From Rapana venosa (lineage: Eukaryota; Mollusca; Gastropoda; Neogastropoda; Muricidae), in the NCBI GenBank assembly GCA_028751875.1, contig CM054155.1, positions 53,791,244 to 53,855,243 of the forward strand: DNA of 64,000 nucleotides, in the 5' to 3' direction. Below, piece after piece: positions 46,837 to 57,352 of the stretch. Numbering within the stretch: the first letter of the stretch is position 1; the number at the start of each line of letters is the position of its first letter. The position numbers were made by a program, and so were the translations under genes. The notes beneath the pieces are model-generated. The model ran no database searches, had not been told where the DNA came from, and saw only the letters and a list, made by a program, of their open reading frames with translations.

Positions 46837-47880
46837 ATGGGAATATCGCTGCAGTTGTACAGGGCTGTCTGTGGGACATTTGTGGCAGTATTCGCCTGCT
46901 TCATGTCCAAACGGGCAGAATTCAAATCAGCCATGGCAGTGTCCATCCTGACGCTAAAAAGTGGGCGAGACGGTGTCTTGTTAGGACTGACCCTCACCTA
47001 TCTATTCTGGGGGGGCCTTTTGCTTCGGTGTGGTGATGTGGAGATGAACCCTGGACCTGGTCAAGGACGGAAGCTGAGGCAAACCAGCCTGACGAGTGGT
47101 GCTGGTGGTCGTAGCACTATCACAGGAAAAGCTGCACGGAATACCAAAGTAAGTGCAGATATGGCCGCCAGCACACCTACAACTGTACACAGTAGACAGG
47201 AGTCCTCTCCTACAGTAGCTCCTGAGGAAACATTTACCACGATGAGGGCCAAGATGGAGAAAGTGGAGAACTTGCTAAAGACAACAACAGAGACTATGAG
47301 GAGTCAAATACAAATGTTGACAAACAGTGTTGATGCCTTGAAAGAGGAAATGTGTGATATTAGACAAGACATGAACAATCTTAGGACTGAAAATTTAGAG
47401 TTAAAGCAATCAAATACAGAACTGTTGGACAGAGTGAAAAAACTAGAAAAGAATGCAGACGTTCAAGAAGGCCGGTCAAGACGGAACAATATCATTATTC
47501 ATGGCATGGAAAAGAAAAGTATTGAGACTGGAGCTGATTGTGAAATGTTCGTGAAAAATCTTCTTTCCGAAAAAATGGATGTAGCAGATGTTAAGTTTGA
47601 TAGTGTGCACAGGATAAATTCTAAACCCAACTCTCCCATTATTGCCAGGTGTTGTTTTCATCAAGATAAGCTTAGAATATTGAAGGCTAAAACTCGTTTG
47701 AAAGGTTCAAGGATTTTTGTAGATGACGATTTTTCCAAAACTGTTAGAGATATTAGGCACAATTTGACCCCATACTTGAAGAGTGCTAGGGCAGAGGGAA
47801 AAAATGTGAGAATGGTCTTTGATCATTTGATCATTAATGGCGAAAGGATGACCCTTAATGATCTTAAAAGAAGGGAATAG
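46837..47880 (+). CDS. LINE ORF1 protein with N-terminal 2A-like motif
   Basis: 347 codons, uninterrupted. Residues 8-23 and 33-60 are hydrophobic, ending in 'FWGGLLLRC'. Residues 66-74 are 'GDVEMNPGP', matching the D-V/I-E-x-N-P-G-P motif of 2A ribosome-skipping peptides. Residues about 128-205 are a heptad-like coiled coil, then 'RSRRNNIIIHG' opens an RNA-binding domain as in L1-type ORF1 proteins, and the C-terminal part (from about 255) is basic. Such proteins coat the LINE RNA and chaperone annealing. Skipping at Gly73-Pro74 would release a short hydrophobic peptide and a soluble RNA-binding protein, or leave a membrane-targeted fusion. 2A-like motifs at N-termini of LINE proteins are known from trypanosomes and sea urchins. 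Start chosen as the first in-frame ATG. Confidence 0.88.
   Translation: MGISLQLYRAVCGTFVAVFACFMSKRAEFKSAMAVSILTLKSGRDGVLLGLTLTYLFWGGLLLRCGDVEMNPGPGQGRKLRQTSLTSGAGGRSTITGKAARNTKVSADMAASTPTTVHSRQESSPTVAPEETFTTMRAKMEKVENLLKTTTETMRSQIQMLTNSVDALKEEMCDIRQDMNNLRTENLELKQSNTELLDRVKKLEKNADVQEGRSRRNNIIIHGMEKKSIETGADCEMFVKNLLSEKMDVADVKFDSVHRINSKPNSPIIARCCFHQDKLRILKAKTRLKGSRIFVDDDFSKTVRDIRHNLTPYLKSARAEGKNVRMVFDHLIINGERMTLNDLKRRE
47032..47058 (+). other. 2A-like ribosome-skipping motif
   Basis: Codons for GDVEMNPGP. The predicted break lies between Gly (47053-47055) and Pro (47056-47058). All invariant residues of the core consensus are present, with the usual Leu-rich run upstream. Confidence 0.85.
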
Positions 47881-50800
47881 CTTGTTGGCCGGCCCATACA
47901 ATCATCCTGCCATAGTCTCAATTTACAGGGGGGTAGGAAAAGTAAACAGACAACCGGTCACTCAGCCTCAGTTAGACACTCATGTAATAGGGCTTAGCCA
48001 AGTGAGGCTGAGCTGTGATGAAGTGAGGCGTGACACTTTGCCACGTGAAGGGCTAGACAAAGACAGGTCTGACTTTGGCCTAGGTCTAACACCAGCTGAC
48101 CATGTGTGTTGTAGGCAGTCTTCCATTAAAGAGCCTTCTTTAACTGCTGTTGAAAGCATGAGTGATGTGTCTTGTCATGTCAATGTAATTGGTGAAAGTG
48201 TCAGTCTTGAGGGTGTGGATCAATTGAATTGTGGTAATACAGATAATAAAACTTTTTCATTTTTGTCTTGGAATGTAAATGGATTGTTGTCAAAACTGTC
48301 TGATAGAGATTTTGTATCTTATGTGCGTAGTTTTGATTTTATATGTCTGACAGAAACATTCCTGGAAAATGTCCAGCCAGATGTTTTTACTGGCTATAAG
48401 GCCTTCTGTAAGTCGGCAATTAAAGTTAGCCATCAAGGGAGGCGTTCTAGTGGTTTAGTTTGTTTAATAAGGCATGAGTTAACTGCTTTTGTGAATTGTT
48501 TAGATGTTCCATATCCTAATATTTGCACTTTTCTCTGTGACAAATCTCTGTTGTGTACAGAAAGAAATGTTTTGCTTGTCTGTGTGTATATCCCACCTGA
48601 AGGTTCGCCTTTTATAACATGTTTGACAATGATAATGGAATTGCTATGTTGGAAGAATGTTTAGTAAATTGTGTGGTGACACTGGATGAAGTAGATATAA
48701 TACTATGTGGAGACTTAAACAGCAGGACCTCAAACTTTTCTTGTCAGCATGTAGAAAATGACTTTAGTTCAGATGTCCAAAGTAAAAGTATGTCTTTCAG
48801 CAGCAATCGTAATTCTGAAGATTGTGTTATCAACAATTATGGTAAATTACTATTGAATATGTGCACTGCTCTTAGTTTACAGATTCTAAATGGCGTATGT
48901 AATGGTGACCAACAAGGACGCTATACATACATCTCTGATGGAGGATGTAGTGTTAATGATTATTTTTTAGTGTCAGATGATTTGTTTTCTCAGATTTTTG
49001 ACTCATGTCGTATGTTTGTTGCCGAGCGTTCTGATTCCGATCACCTTCCTGTTGAATTATATATTAATCCAGTATATAATACAGGTGTGGAAACTGTTAA
49101 GCCATCTGTCATGGAAAAATTTGTATGGGATGAAAACAAACTCTCAGTTTATATAGAAAATCTCCAGGATGTGAACATGTGTGAAATTTTTATTAATGCC
49201 TTTCAGATGATTGATGAGAACATTAATGAAGCTTTAGATTTGTTTAATGGTTTCATAAAAGCCAGTGCTGAATGTATGAAGAAACAGGTACATATCAATA
49301 AAGGTCCAGCAAATGATACTTGGTTTGATAATGAATGTAAAAGTATGAAATATAAGGTCAGAAAACTTCTGAAGACTTTCCGAAAAACATTAAGAAATGA
49401 GGACAAAAACGTGTACTGTGTCACAAGAAGGGAATATAAATGCATGCTTGAACGAAAAAAGAAACAGTATAATAAGACCTTACTTGCAGATATGATGTCA
49501 TCTATCTCTTCTCAAATCCAGTTCTGGAAAAGTGTTAAGAAGGCGTCATTTAGAAAAAGTCAGCCAAAGAATAGTATATCAGTTGACAGATGGTTTCAAC
49601 ATTTCAAAACCCTGTTGGAGAAAGACTCATTAGCCAACTCCATGATTACTGATGTTGACAGTGATGGAACTGAGGACGATTTTGATCGTCCTATATCTAA
49701 AGATGAAATATTAGGGGCACTTAGAAAATTAAAGAGTGAGAAAGCAGCCGGTCCTGATCAAATCATTGGTGAATTGCTAAAATATGGAGGTGAAAATATT
49801 GTGCTTTTCCTTCTAAAACTATTCAACAAAATTTTTGATGATGGTCTTTTTCCAGATAACTGGGCTGAATCTATAATACTAACATTGCATAAAAAGGGTG
49901 ATGTTGATAACCCTAATAACTACGGGGAATTTCTCTTACTGACATAAGTAGTAAGGTATATAGTACTATTATTAACAATAGGCTACAAGAATGGGTTATG
50001 AAGAATAATATTACAGGTGAGCACCAAGCTGGTTTTAAGAGAGGATACTCCACTATAGATCATATGTTTACTCTGCTTGCGTTTGTACAGAAACAGTTTG
50101 CTCATAACCGTAAGCTCTATGTAGCATTTATTGACTTTGAAAAAGCATTTGATTCTGTTAACAGGAACTTGTTGTGGCCTATTCTCCTAAAAAATGGTGT
50201 GAAGGGTAAACTATATACGATGTTGAGAGCCATGTATCAGAATGTCAGAAAGCAGAATAAGATGTGGAACTAAAGTGACTGACATAATATACTGTACCAC
50301 TGGTGTTAAACAGGGTGATGTATGTAGCCCCTTATTGTTTTCTGTTTTTATCAATGAGTTAGCCAGAGACATCATCAATAATGGTAAACATGGTGCCACT
50401 TTCCCCCAAGATTTCTCAGAGTTGTTTATTCTTCTGCTTGCTGATGATGTTATCCTGCTATCTGAAACAGTCGTAGGTTTACAAAAGCAGTTAAACAGCT
50501 TAAACAGTGCTTCAACAGCACTGGATCTTAAGGTTAATCTGAGTAAGAGTAATATCGTTGTATTCAGAAAAGGTGGATATTTAGCTGCTCATGAAAAATG
50601 GTTGTACAATGGAAATATCATGCCTGTGATTAATGTATATAAATATTTAGGAATCTGTTTTTCTACTAAGCTTAGTTTCACAACTGCATGTAAAGATCTG
50701 GCAAGTCGAGGTAAACGAAGCCTGTTATTTGTGTTGAAAAAAACTACGAATATTGAATAATAACTCTTTTGATTTGTTCATTAAGATATTTGATGCACAA

Positions 50801-51637
50801 ATACAACCCACTGTGTTATATGGTGCAGAAATATGGGGCTTGGATGCAGCTGTAACACATTGTGAATCAGTACACCTCTTTGCTTTAAAGCAGTTTTTAG
50901 GCTTAGATAGACGTACACCTAATGATCTTGTTTATAGTGAAACTAATAGATACCCTCTCTCTGTTAATGCTGCTGTAAGATGCATTAGATATTGGATTAA
51001 GATTCTGCATATGAATGAGAGCAGGCTACCTTTTAAAGCCTACAAGATGCTTTATGATCTAGATGTCAAAGGGAAAAACAACTGGGCAACACAAATACGT
51101 ACCTGTTTGTGTGAACTCGGGTTTGGATTTGTTTGGCTCAATCAAGGAGTCGGAAATTGTAGAGAGTTTATTAACGCTTTCAGGCAGAGATTGATTGACT
51201 GCCGATGGCAGCAATGGAGTAATCATATACAAAACAGTGAAAGATTTCAAATGTACAGACAATTTATAAGTTCGCATGATGTCAAACCTTATCTAAAACT
51301 TGATATGGATATACATTTGAAAAGAATAATGTCTAAGTTTAGACTTGGTGTATCAGATATAAATGTTCATAAATTCAGATACAGAGAACATGATATTGAC
51401 GACCTCAGGCTGCTATGCCCATTATGTAAGCAAGCTCCGGAGGATGAAGTACACTTTGTCTTGTGCTGTCCCGTATTTGAGGATGTTAGGCAGAACTACA
51501 TTCCTGTTAAATATAGTAGACAGCCTAATTTATTTAGACTCTGTTTACTCCTGGCATCAAGTCATCCTGAGGTTGTGCGCAGCCTCACTTTATATTTGTG
51601 TAAAGCCTTCAGAATAAGAGAGATAATGTTATCCTAA
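47858..51637 (+). CDS. LINE ORF2: endonuclease-reverse transcriptase, four frameshifts
   Basis: Overlaps ORF1 by 23 bases in another frame. The first 130 residues are a leader of unknown role. The AP endonuclease follows: 'FLSWNVNGL' (48264), 'LTETFL' (48346), 'GDLNSRT' (48709), 'SVNDYFLVSDD' (48950) and 'SDHLPV' (49038). RT: 'EKAAGPDQIIGE' (49739), 'QAGFKRGYSTIDHM' (50026), 'FIDFEKAFDSV' (50129, motif A), 'GVKQGDVCSPLLF' (50302) and 'LADDVILLS' (50437, catalytic Asp pair). The last part has 'CPLCKQAPEDEVHFVLCC', a Cys/His finger (51416-51469). One-base breaks at about 48612, 49925, 50263 and 50750. The protein nicks DNA and primes reverse transcription of its own RNA. Confidence 0.88.
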
Positions 51638-51681
51638 GTGATATTTTTGTAGCTGACTTTGTGTTATACAGTAACATGTTG

Positions 51682-51683
<2 letters not shown>

Positions 51684-51713
<30 letters not shown>
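51684..51713 (+). repeat. (TG)n in the 2A LINE 3' UTR
   Basis: About 15 TG units between the ORF2 stop and the LINE end. Confidence 0.9.
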
Positions 51714-51717
<4 letters not shown>

Positions 51718-51806
51718 ATGTGTTTAAACCAAAATACTAAGCAATTCGGCAACCCCCTTCATGTATGGGCCAATGGCCTTTTTGTGAATAAACCGTTCGA
51801 GTTCGA

Positions 51807-51808
<2 letters not shown>

Positions 51809-51852
<44 letters not shown>
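51809..51852 (+). repeat. (TC)n at the 3' edge of the 2A LINE
   Basis: TC run directly after the LINE's last unique bases. Confidence 0.9.
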
Positions 51853-51857
<5 letters not shown>

Positions 51858-52078
51858 CAGTTAGGTTTCAAAGTTGTGTGCTTACAATAATTATGTACTT
51901 TACATTATAGATGATTTGATTTTTTCTTAAAAACAATCGTTCTTTATTTGTTGCTAGGTTGAGAGGTTTTTTGTTGGGTATTTCAGTCTTCTTTTTACCC
52001 AGAGAGCTGGTTGTAAAAAAAAGCATGGTTGCTTGTCATGACTCTCTTTAAATAAAATTCATGCAAATCAATTCGATT

Positions 52079-52104
52079 CTCTCTCTCCTCTTCTCTCTCT
52101 CTCT

Positions 52105-52154
<50 letters not shown>

Positions 52155-52173
52155 TCTCTCTCATCTCTCATCT

Positions 52174-52224
<51 letters not shown>

Positions 52225-52235
52225 CTCTCTCTCTT
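52079..52235 (+). repeat. (TC)n-(AC)n-(TC)n microsatellite
   Basis: TC runs 52079-52170, AC run 52180-52220, then TC again. Confidence 0.95.
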
Positions 52236-52264
52236 TACCATTTGACATCACATTCCAGTGGAAG

Positions 52265-52545
52265 GTGACAATGGTGGAATAGTTTAGTAGTTAGGAGCGC
52301 TGGGCTCGTGATGTGACGGCCGTTCAACCACCACCAAGATGCCCGTTCAAAGAGGATTTCCTCTGGAGTTACCTTCAGTACCGACTCCACTGCCCTGTAA
52401 ATCCTTCGGACGAGACTGGAAATCGAAGTCCTGTGTACGAACGTACGCATCACATTATTCGCAAACGTTATAAGTGTTCCGTGTTTCCGAAAAAATAGGT
52501 CATATCATACCGTTAAGAACGGATGACTGCTTTTATTTAACACAA
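52265..52545 (+). mobile_element. tRNA-headed SINE
   Basis: The head 'tagtttagtagttaggagcg' (52281-52300) resembles an A box, and 'ggccgttcaaccacc' (52318-52332) a B box, spaced as in tRNA genes. The body holds 'tccttcggacgagactggaa' at 52402, the module also present at 41555 and, inverted, near 61770. The tail is unclear. The head would drive RNA polymerase III transcription. The lack of a cloverleaf and the long body make it a SINE and not a tRNA gene. Confidence 0.6.
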
Positions 52546-52740
52546 AACCCCCAAACCATGCGCACTGGTGTGTTAACATAATTATCATCCTCGATGTCAG
52601 GATGTGGCTACTGTGATGGTAGGTGAAAGTTTGCATTTGCAAATTCTCATTATTGGTTAACCTCGGAGTTCAAGCCAAGGAAGGTAAAAAACAAAATTGG
52701 AAGGAAAACCACCACTCGTCCTCCACCTCGTCCTCCACCT

Positions 52741-52756
52741 CCAGCTACTACTACTA

Positions 52757-52818
<62 letters not shown>

Positions 52819-52883
52819 ACTCCTGCTGTTCCTGCTCCTGCTACTACTACTGCTACTACTATTACTACTACTACTACACCTAA

Positions 52884-52926
<43 letters not shown>

Positions 52927-52945
52927 ACTACTATTACTACAGTAC
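52741..52945 (+). repeat. (CTA)n/(CTG)n compound trinucleotide repeat
   Basis: About ten CTA units, then about 15 CTG units, mixed units, and a second run of about 14 CTG units. The ORFs across it (poly-Ala, poly-Leu, poly-Cys) are artefacts. Confidence 0.95.
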
Positions 52946-53109
52946 CACTACCACTGTGCCTACTACAAGCGCACTTTTCAGTAAACTGAGACCACCTTTG
53001 AACGACCTGTTTACTCATGATGTATTTATGCTCTAAATTAAGTAAAATTTTGATCCCTCTTCTTTTTCTGACACACTTTGGCAAGGCACTGTCAAAAGTA
53101 GCAACGAAA

Positions 53110-54034
53110 ATGACGGGTTTTCCCACTGAAGATTACCTCAGCTACATCAAGGTAGGCGTGGCATATGACATGAATGCATCCAATATACATGCGGAACTTA
53201 CAGCACTTGGACATCCGTCTGCTCCTTTGAAAGCAACGGTGTTTAGATGGGTAAAGTATATCACAAGCAGTCACTCAAGCACTGAAAATAGCAGAGATGA
53301 ATTGCGAAAATACAAGAAATGTAATAAGGAGTTCGTTGTCATGGTGACGTCGATGGGGGAAGAAGAATGTAGATTTATCCTGTAAGGAGTTACTGATTGT
53401 GGTGGTATTCATTCGTGGAGCCTGTCTAAGATTCTAAAACATAACGTTGGGTACAAGAAGGTATTATTCAGATGGGCCCCACATGTTTTGTTGCTTGAAA
53501 GTAAAGAAGGAACGGTGCATTTCTCCAAACATTTGCTGAAGACTTACAAGAAAGGTGATCCCAAGGACCTGGATGAAATTTGAACAGGAGATGAGACCTG
53601 GGTGTGTATATAATTATGAACCTTCCAGAGTGTACTAAAACGATGCGTGGGTTAGTAAAGGTCAAAATTCTCCTCATCTTGCTTGATGCCAGCAGTTCCA
53701 AAAGAAGGTGGTGTATGCGTCGTTTTTTAACACAAAGGCAGTCATGCTGCAGAAACCTGGCAAGCAAGGACAGACGGTCATGGGTGAGTTCTACAGACCA
53801 AATGTTGTCTGACCTCAGAAGGTTAAACAGCTGCCTGACCAAACACAGCGTGAGGGGAATCAAGATCCTCCATGACAACGCACCTGCTCTCCAGTCAGAG
53901 CTCGATAAACAGGTATCTAGTGGCTGAGAACATACATTCAAACTTTGCCACAACCTCCACACATCCCAGAACTTGACCTTGTGACATTTACCTCTGTTCC
54001 CATTTGATAAAAATGCAATCAATGCCTTCCAAAC
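53110..54034 (+). pseudogene. Mariner-type transposase, broken and truncated
   Basis: ATG at 53110. The N-terminal part has 'EDYLSYIKVGVAYDMNASNIH' split over 53128-53190 and 'ATVFRWVKY' (53236), a mariner-type helix-turn-helix region. Then, after a stop near 53383, comes 'LSKILKHNVGYKKVLFRWAPH' in pieces near 53424-53484. Next is 'TGDETWV' (53584-53604), with the first catalytic Asp, and 'LHDNAPA' (53868-53888), with the second. A degraded 'PDLAPCDF'-like segment lies near 53970. The transposase would cut and paste the element. There are multiple stops and frame changes, and the 3' end is replaced at about 54035 by an L2-type LINE. No terminal inverted repeats were found. Confidence 0.75.
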
Positions 54035-55180
54035 TGGTCTGTGAAGTCCCACAGGGATAAGTTCTTGGCCCTGTTCTCTTCACTCTCTACACTGCTCCAC
54101 TTTCAAATATGATAAACCGCTATCAAGTCGATTATCATCTCTATGCTGATGATACTCAGCTTCAATGCCGTGATACTTTTGAAAACCTGCCTTCCCTCCT
54201 GACAAAGATGTTCCACTGCACATCCAAGATATTCAAAACTGGATGATACAGAACAAGCTACATTGAAATGCGGATAAAACTGAAGCCATGCTTATTGGGA
54301 CCAAACATAAACTTTCCTCCATATCAACAACTTCAAAATAATTTGGCAATACATCAGTCTCTCTGTCCAGCTCTGTGAAATATCTAGGTGTTGTTATCGA
54401 CAACACACTCTCAGTGCAAAAACTTATCATCCAGACCTACCAGTCCTGCTATTATCAATTAGGGCGTATAAGTACAACTGGAAAGTATCTGTCTACAGAT
54501 GTAACATCCAAGCTTGTCACATCTCTTATTCTCTCACATTTGGACTACTGAAATTCTCTTTTGGCTGGTCTACCAGCATCGTCTGTCCACTCGATTCAAC
54601 GCATACAAAACTCTGCAGCAGAAAAAATATTAACACATTACTCCTCTGTTGCGATCTCTTCATTGGCTCCCTGTCTCACAATGAGTGGAGTACAAGGTTT
54701 GTGCCCTCTGTTTCAAATGTCTCCACAAATCTGCACCCTCTTATCTCTGCAACTGTCTTCACCTGTACACTCCATCTCGTTCCCTTCGTTCAGCTGCGGA
54801 TACTCTGTACTTCCGAACAATGAGATTCAAGCAAACCATTGCATTGTTGGCCGTCGCTCTTTCTCTGTCTGTGATCCATCCATCTGGAATGACCGCCCTC
54901 TGTCCCTTCGCCAAAAGCCTTATTCGATACCTTCAAATCCAGACTCAAAACACATTTATTTCCTTACTAAAATCCTCCCTCTCATTATCCATCTTCATCA
55001 CTGTGTATACGCATGTTGTGCGCGCGTGCGTGCGTGTGTGTGTATGTATGTGATACTGATATATTTTTTAAATTTTATTCATGAATGATTGCATAAGTGT
55101 GAATGATTTGAATGTAAGCGCTTTGATTTGTTTGCTTGCAAGATTCGGCGCTATATAAATTCCATACATTATAAAAAGTC
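54035..55180 (+). mobile_element. L2/CR1-type LINE, 3' fragment
   Basis: Starts mid-RT at 'VPQG.VLGPVLFTLYTAPLS' (54040-54105), passes 'HLYADDTQLQ' near 54139-54168 (catalytic Asp pair), then the C-terminal end 'YKVCALCFKCLHKSAPSYL' (54690-54746) and 'SRSLRSAADTLYF' (54775-54813). The 3' UTR has a GT-rich run (55018-55052) and ends 'gcgctatataaattcc' (55148). One in-frame stop in the RT and several indels. 5' truncated, as is usual for LINE insertions. Confidence 0.85.
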
Positions 55181-55399
55181 CCTGGCAGGAAGGAGTTTCA
55201 AGAGTCGAGCAGTGTTGGGAACAGCGGTTTTCCAGTGTCTGGCACACATATAAGAGAGGCCTACAGATTGACATTTCTACAATGAATTGAGGGGATGCAG
55301 AAGTGTGTGGCATGTTTTGAGAAGATTAAATGAACAGAATTGATTGCCAGTGAGTGTTTGACTGAAAAAATGAATTGGTCCAGTTTAACAGAAAGTGCC

Positions 55400-55487
<88 letters not shown>

Positions 55488-55491
55488 TACT
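55400..55491 (+). repeat. (ACT)n microsatellite
   Basis: About 30 trinucleotide units. Poly-Thr/Leu/Ser/Val ORFs are artefacts. Confidence 0.95.
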
Positions 55492-56257
55492 ACACACAAT
55501 ACACACACGCACACACTCACTCGCTCACTCACAGAAACATATTGCTTATTCAGAAAATGTAGTTCTAAGCATTGACCCAAACCTGTAGACAAGAGATAAA
55601 CATTTCTAAGTTCATGTGATATTACCAACAGGTAGTAAATCGTTCCAAGGAGAACCAATACCTTGAAGCTTCTTTTAAAAGTGTTTTCAGCATGTATTTT
55701 GTACCATGCTATAGCCCTCATGGATGGATAGAGGAACATTTATGCTGCAAGACCCATCAGTATGTTTAGCACCACAGTTTGCTATTATGTCAACTTTTTT
55801 CATTAAAGTTGATACCACAATGCCAAGGGATCCATCAAAATGTAGCACCAGTGCTTCGTGATATCAGAAAATGAATCAGATAACCAATCTCAAAAATGAG
55901 ATCGTGTCTCATTTTTTAAATTTATTTTTCTTCGATCCATTAAAACATGTATCTGTGGTGAGAATATTACCAGTGCTCACATTCTTTTACACAGTAGAGA
56001 TTTGGAAATTTGTTAACCTGCCTTCCCAGTCCTAGCTTAGAGCAAATTCTAAAAGACAGTCCATTAATGACAAATTGTATTGTCATTAAGTCATACTCTT
56101 GTTTATAATTATATTCATTTAGTATTATGATGTTTACTAGTTATATCAATTGCACAGTTAGTGTTTAAGCTGTTGTTTCTTTTCTTTTAAATTTTTTCCC
56201 ATTATAGTTGTTTATTGCGGATGGTTAGCTATGTATACACCCCACCTCCGCCCTCCA

Positions 56258-56390
<133 letters not shown>

Positions 56391-56519
56391 AACCACCACA
56401 TCACACACCATGACAAGACTCCACCATTGTTAGTACCATTAATACGACGACTACCACCACACCTCAGCACACACTCCCAGATATGTCTGCGTAAGTGTAT
56501 ACTGGTCTTTCTATTTCAG

Positions 56520-56741
56520 TCAGCTACAACATCGGCCTGAAGAAAAAGGTCAGCTCGTCCCACCCACTAAATTTTGGATCTCTTGAAAAACTAGTGGATG
56601 GAATTCGAGTTCACAATGGAAAAAGTGATTGCTATGCATCCATTTTCACCGCACTCAGAGAGCCCAAATGGCTGCTTGTTGATCTGGAATATAATTATGT
56701 CATCGTCAGCGTCCGTGTTCATACGCCGTACTACGCTTCTT
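56520..56741 (+). CDS. Fucolectin/F5-8 type C-like domain, first-half exon
   Basis: 222 bases, open throughout, between a pyrimidine-rich acceptor ('tctttctatttcag') and a 'gtaagt' donor. Both splice phases are 1. Translation has 'NIGLKKKVSSSHPLN', 'LVDGIRVHNGKSDCYAS', 'KWLLVDLEYNYVIVSVRV', the pattern of the first half of a fucolectin/discoidin-like domain (N-terminal 'NxALxKxVxxSS', 'VDG', a Cys, 'WxxVDL'). Such secreted domains bind sugars or surfaces and often serve in innate recognition. This is the best host-gene candidate in the window. The partner exon is at 58936. Upstream exons with a signal peptide were not found. Confidence 0.72.
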
Positions 56742-57067
56742 GTAAGTTTATGTGTTCAATAAATTCTTGATGAATGTCCATGCTTATGATATTCTAGTCA
56801 TTTCAGCCAGAAACATCTCTTTCCAGGTACTCATATTTGAACTTCAGACTTTGACTCGCATCCCCACCTTCAAGAGTAGCACTGACATCCTCTGTCATAG
56901 CAAACTGAAATGGGGCTGGTTGCACGGTGTTGATGGACTGAGTGCTAGTCCTGTCGACTGTAAGGGGTAACTGCTAGACAGCTTGTGTCTGACGTGTGAG
57001 GACCGTACATACGTCCTAGTCCGCAAACCTGTTAGTCCTCTCAGCTGCGCTTTATACGTCAACCTTA

Positions 57068-57080
57068 GGTCAAAGGTCAC
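57068..57080 (+). promoter_or_regulatory. Perfect DR1 nuclear-receptor site
   Basis: AGGTCA-A-AGGTCA, a direct repeat with one-base spacing, inside the fucolectin-like intron. DR1 sites bind HNF4- and RXR-type receptors. A single 13-base match can be chance. Confidence 0.35.
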
Positions 57081-57352
57081 TTCCGAAGAACTCTTTATTT
57101 TTCAAGGAAAACAACAAGACAGGGCATCTTAACCATGCAGGTATAATTATGAAACTATGTCGTTGCACCATTAGTCATGTTCAAACCCATAGGCCAGTTC
57201 CACTGACATTCTTGGTCATTCTGAGTGGGTGGGTGGAGGGGGGGGGGGGATATTTTGATGAGACTATGCAGCGCAGGACCGCCTATATAAACGGCAGTGT
57301 AGTTTGCTTATACCTCATCATTCATTAGATCTTGTTATTGTACGTCAAGCTG

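Larger units (their letters stand above)
46703..51810 (+). mobile_element. Two-ORF LINE with 2A-like ORF1, near full length
   Basis: About 5.1 kb: a 5' UTR of 134 bases, ORF1 (46837-47880), ORF2 (47858-51637), and a 3' UTR with a GT run (51684-51713) and a closing 'gaataaaccgttcgagttcgag' just before (TC)n. Only four single-base frame breaks are seen in ORF2, some in homopolymers, so it may be a young copy. A sister copy lies at 31560-34085. Clade placement within the Jockey superfamily is uncertain. Confidence 0.88.

Noticed and set aside
52281..52335. A functional tRNA gene
   Set aside because: A- and B-box-like words are present but no cloverleaf could be drawn, and the body continues as a SINE.
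52623..53126. Poly-Ala, poly-Leu and poly-Cys ORFs on both strands
   Set aside because: They translate CTA/CTG repeats; only the mariner start at 53110 is meaningful.
55261..55739. Poly-Ser, poly-Val, poly-Thr and poly-Leu ORFs
   Set aside because: They translate an (ACT)n microsatellite.
57284..57290. TATATAA as a core promoter
   Set aside because: It is inside an intron with no downstream ORF on the same strand; a seven-base match is expected by chance.
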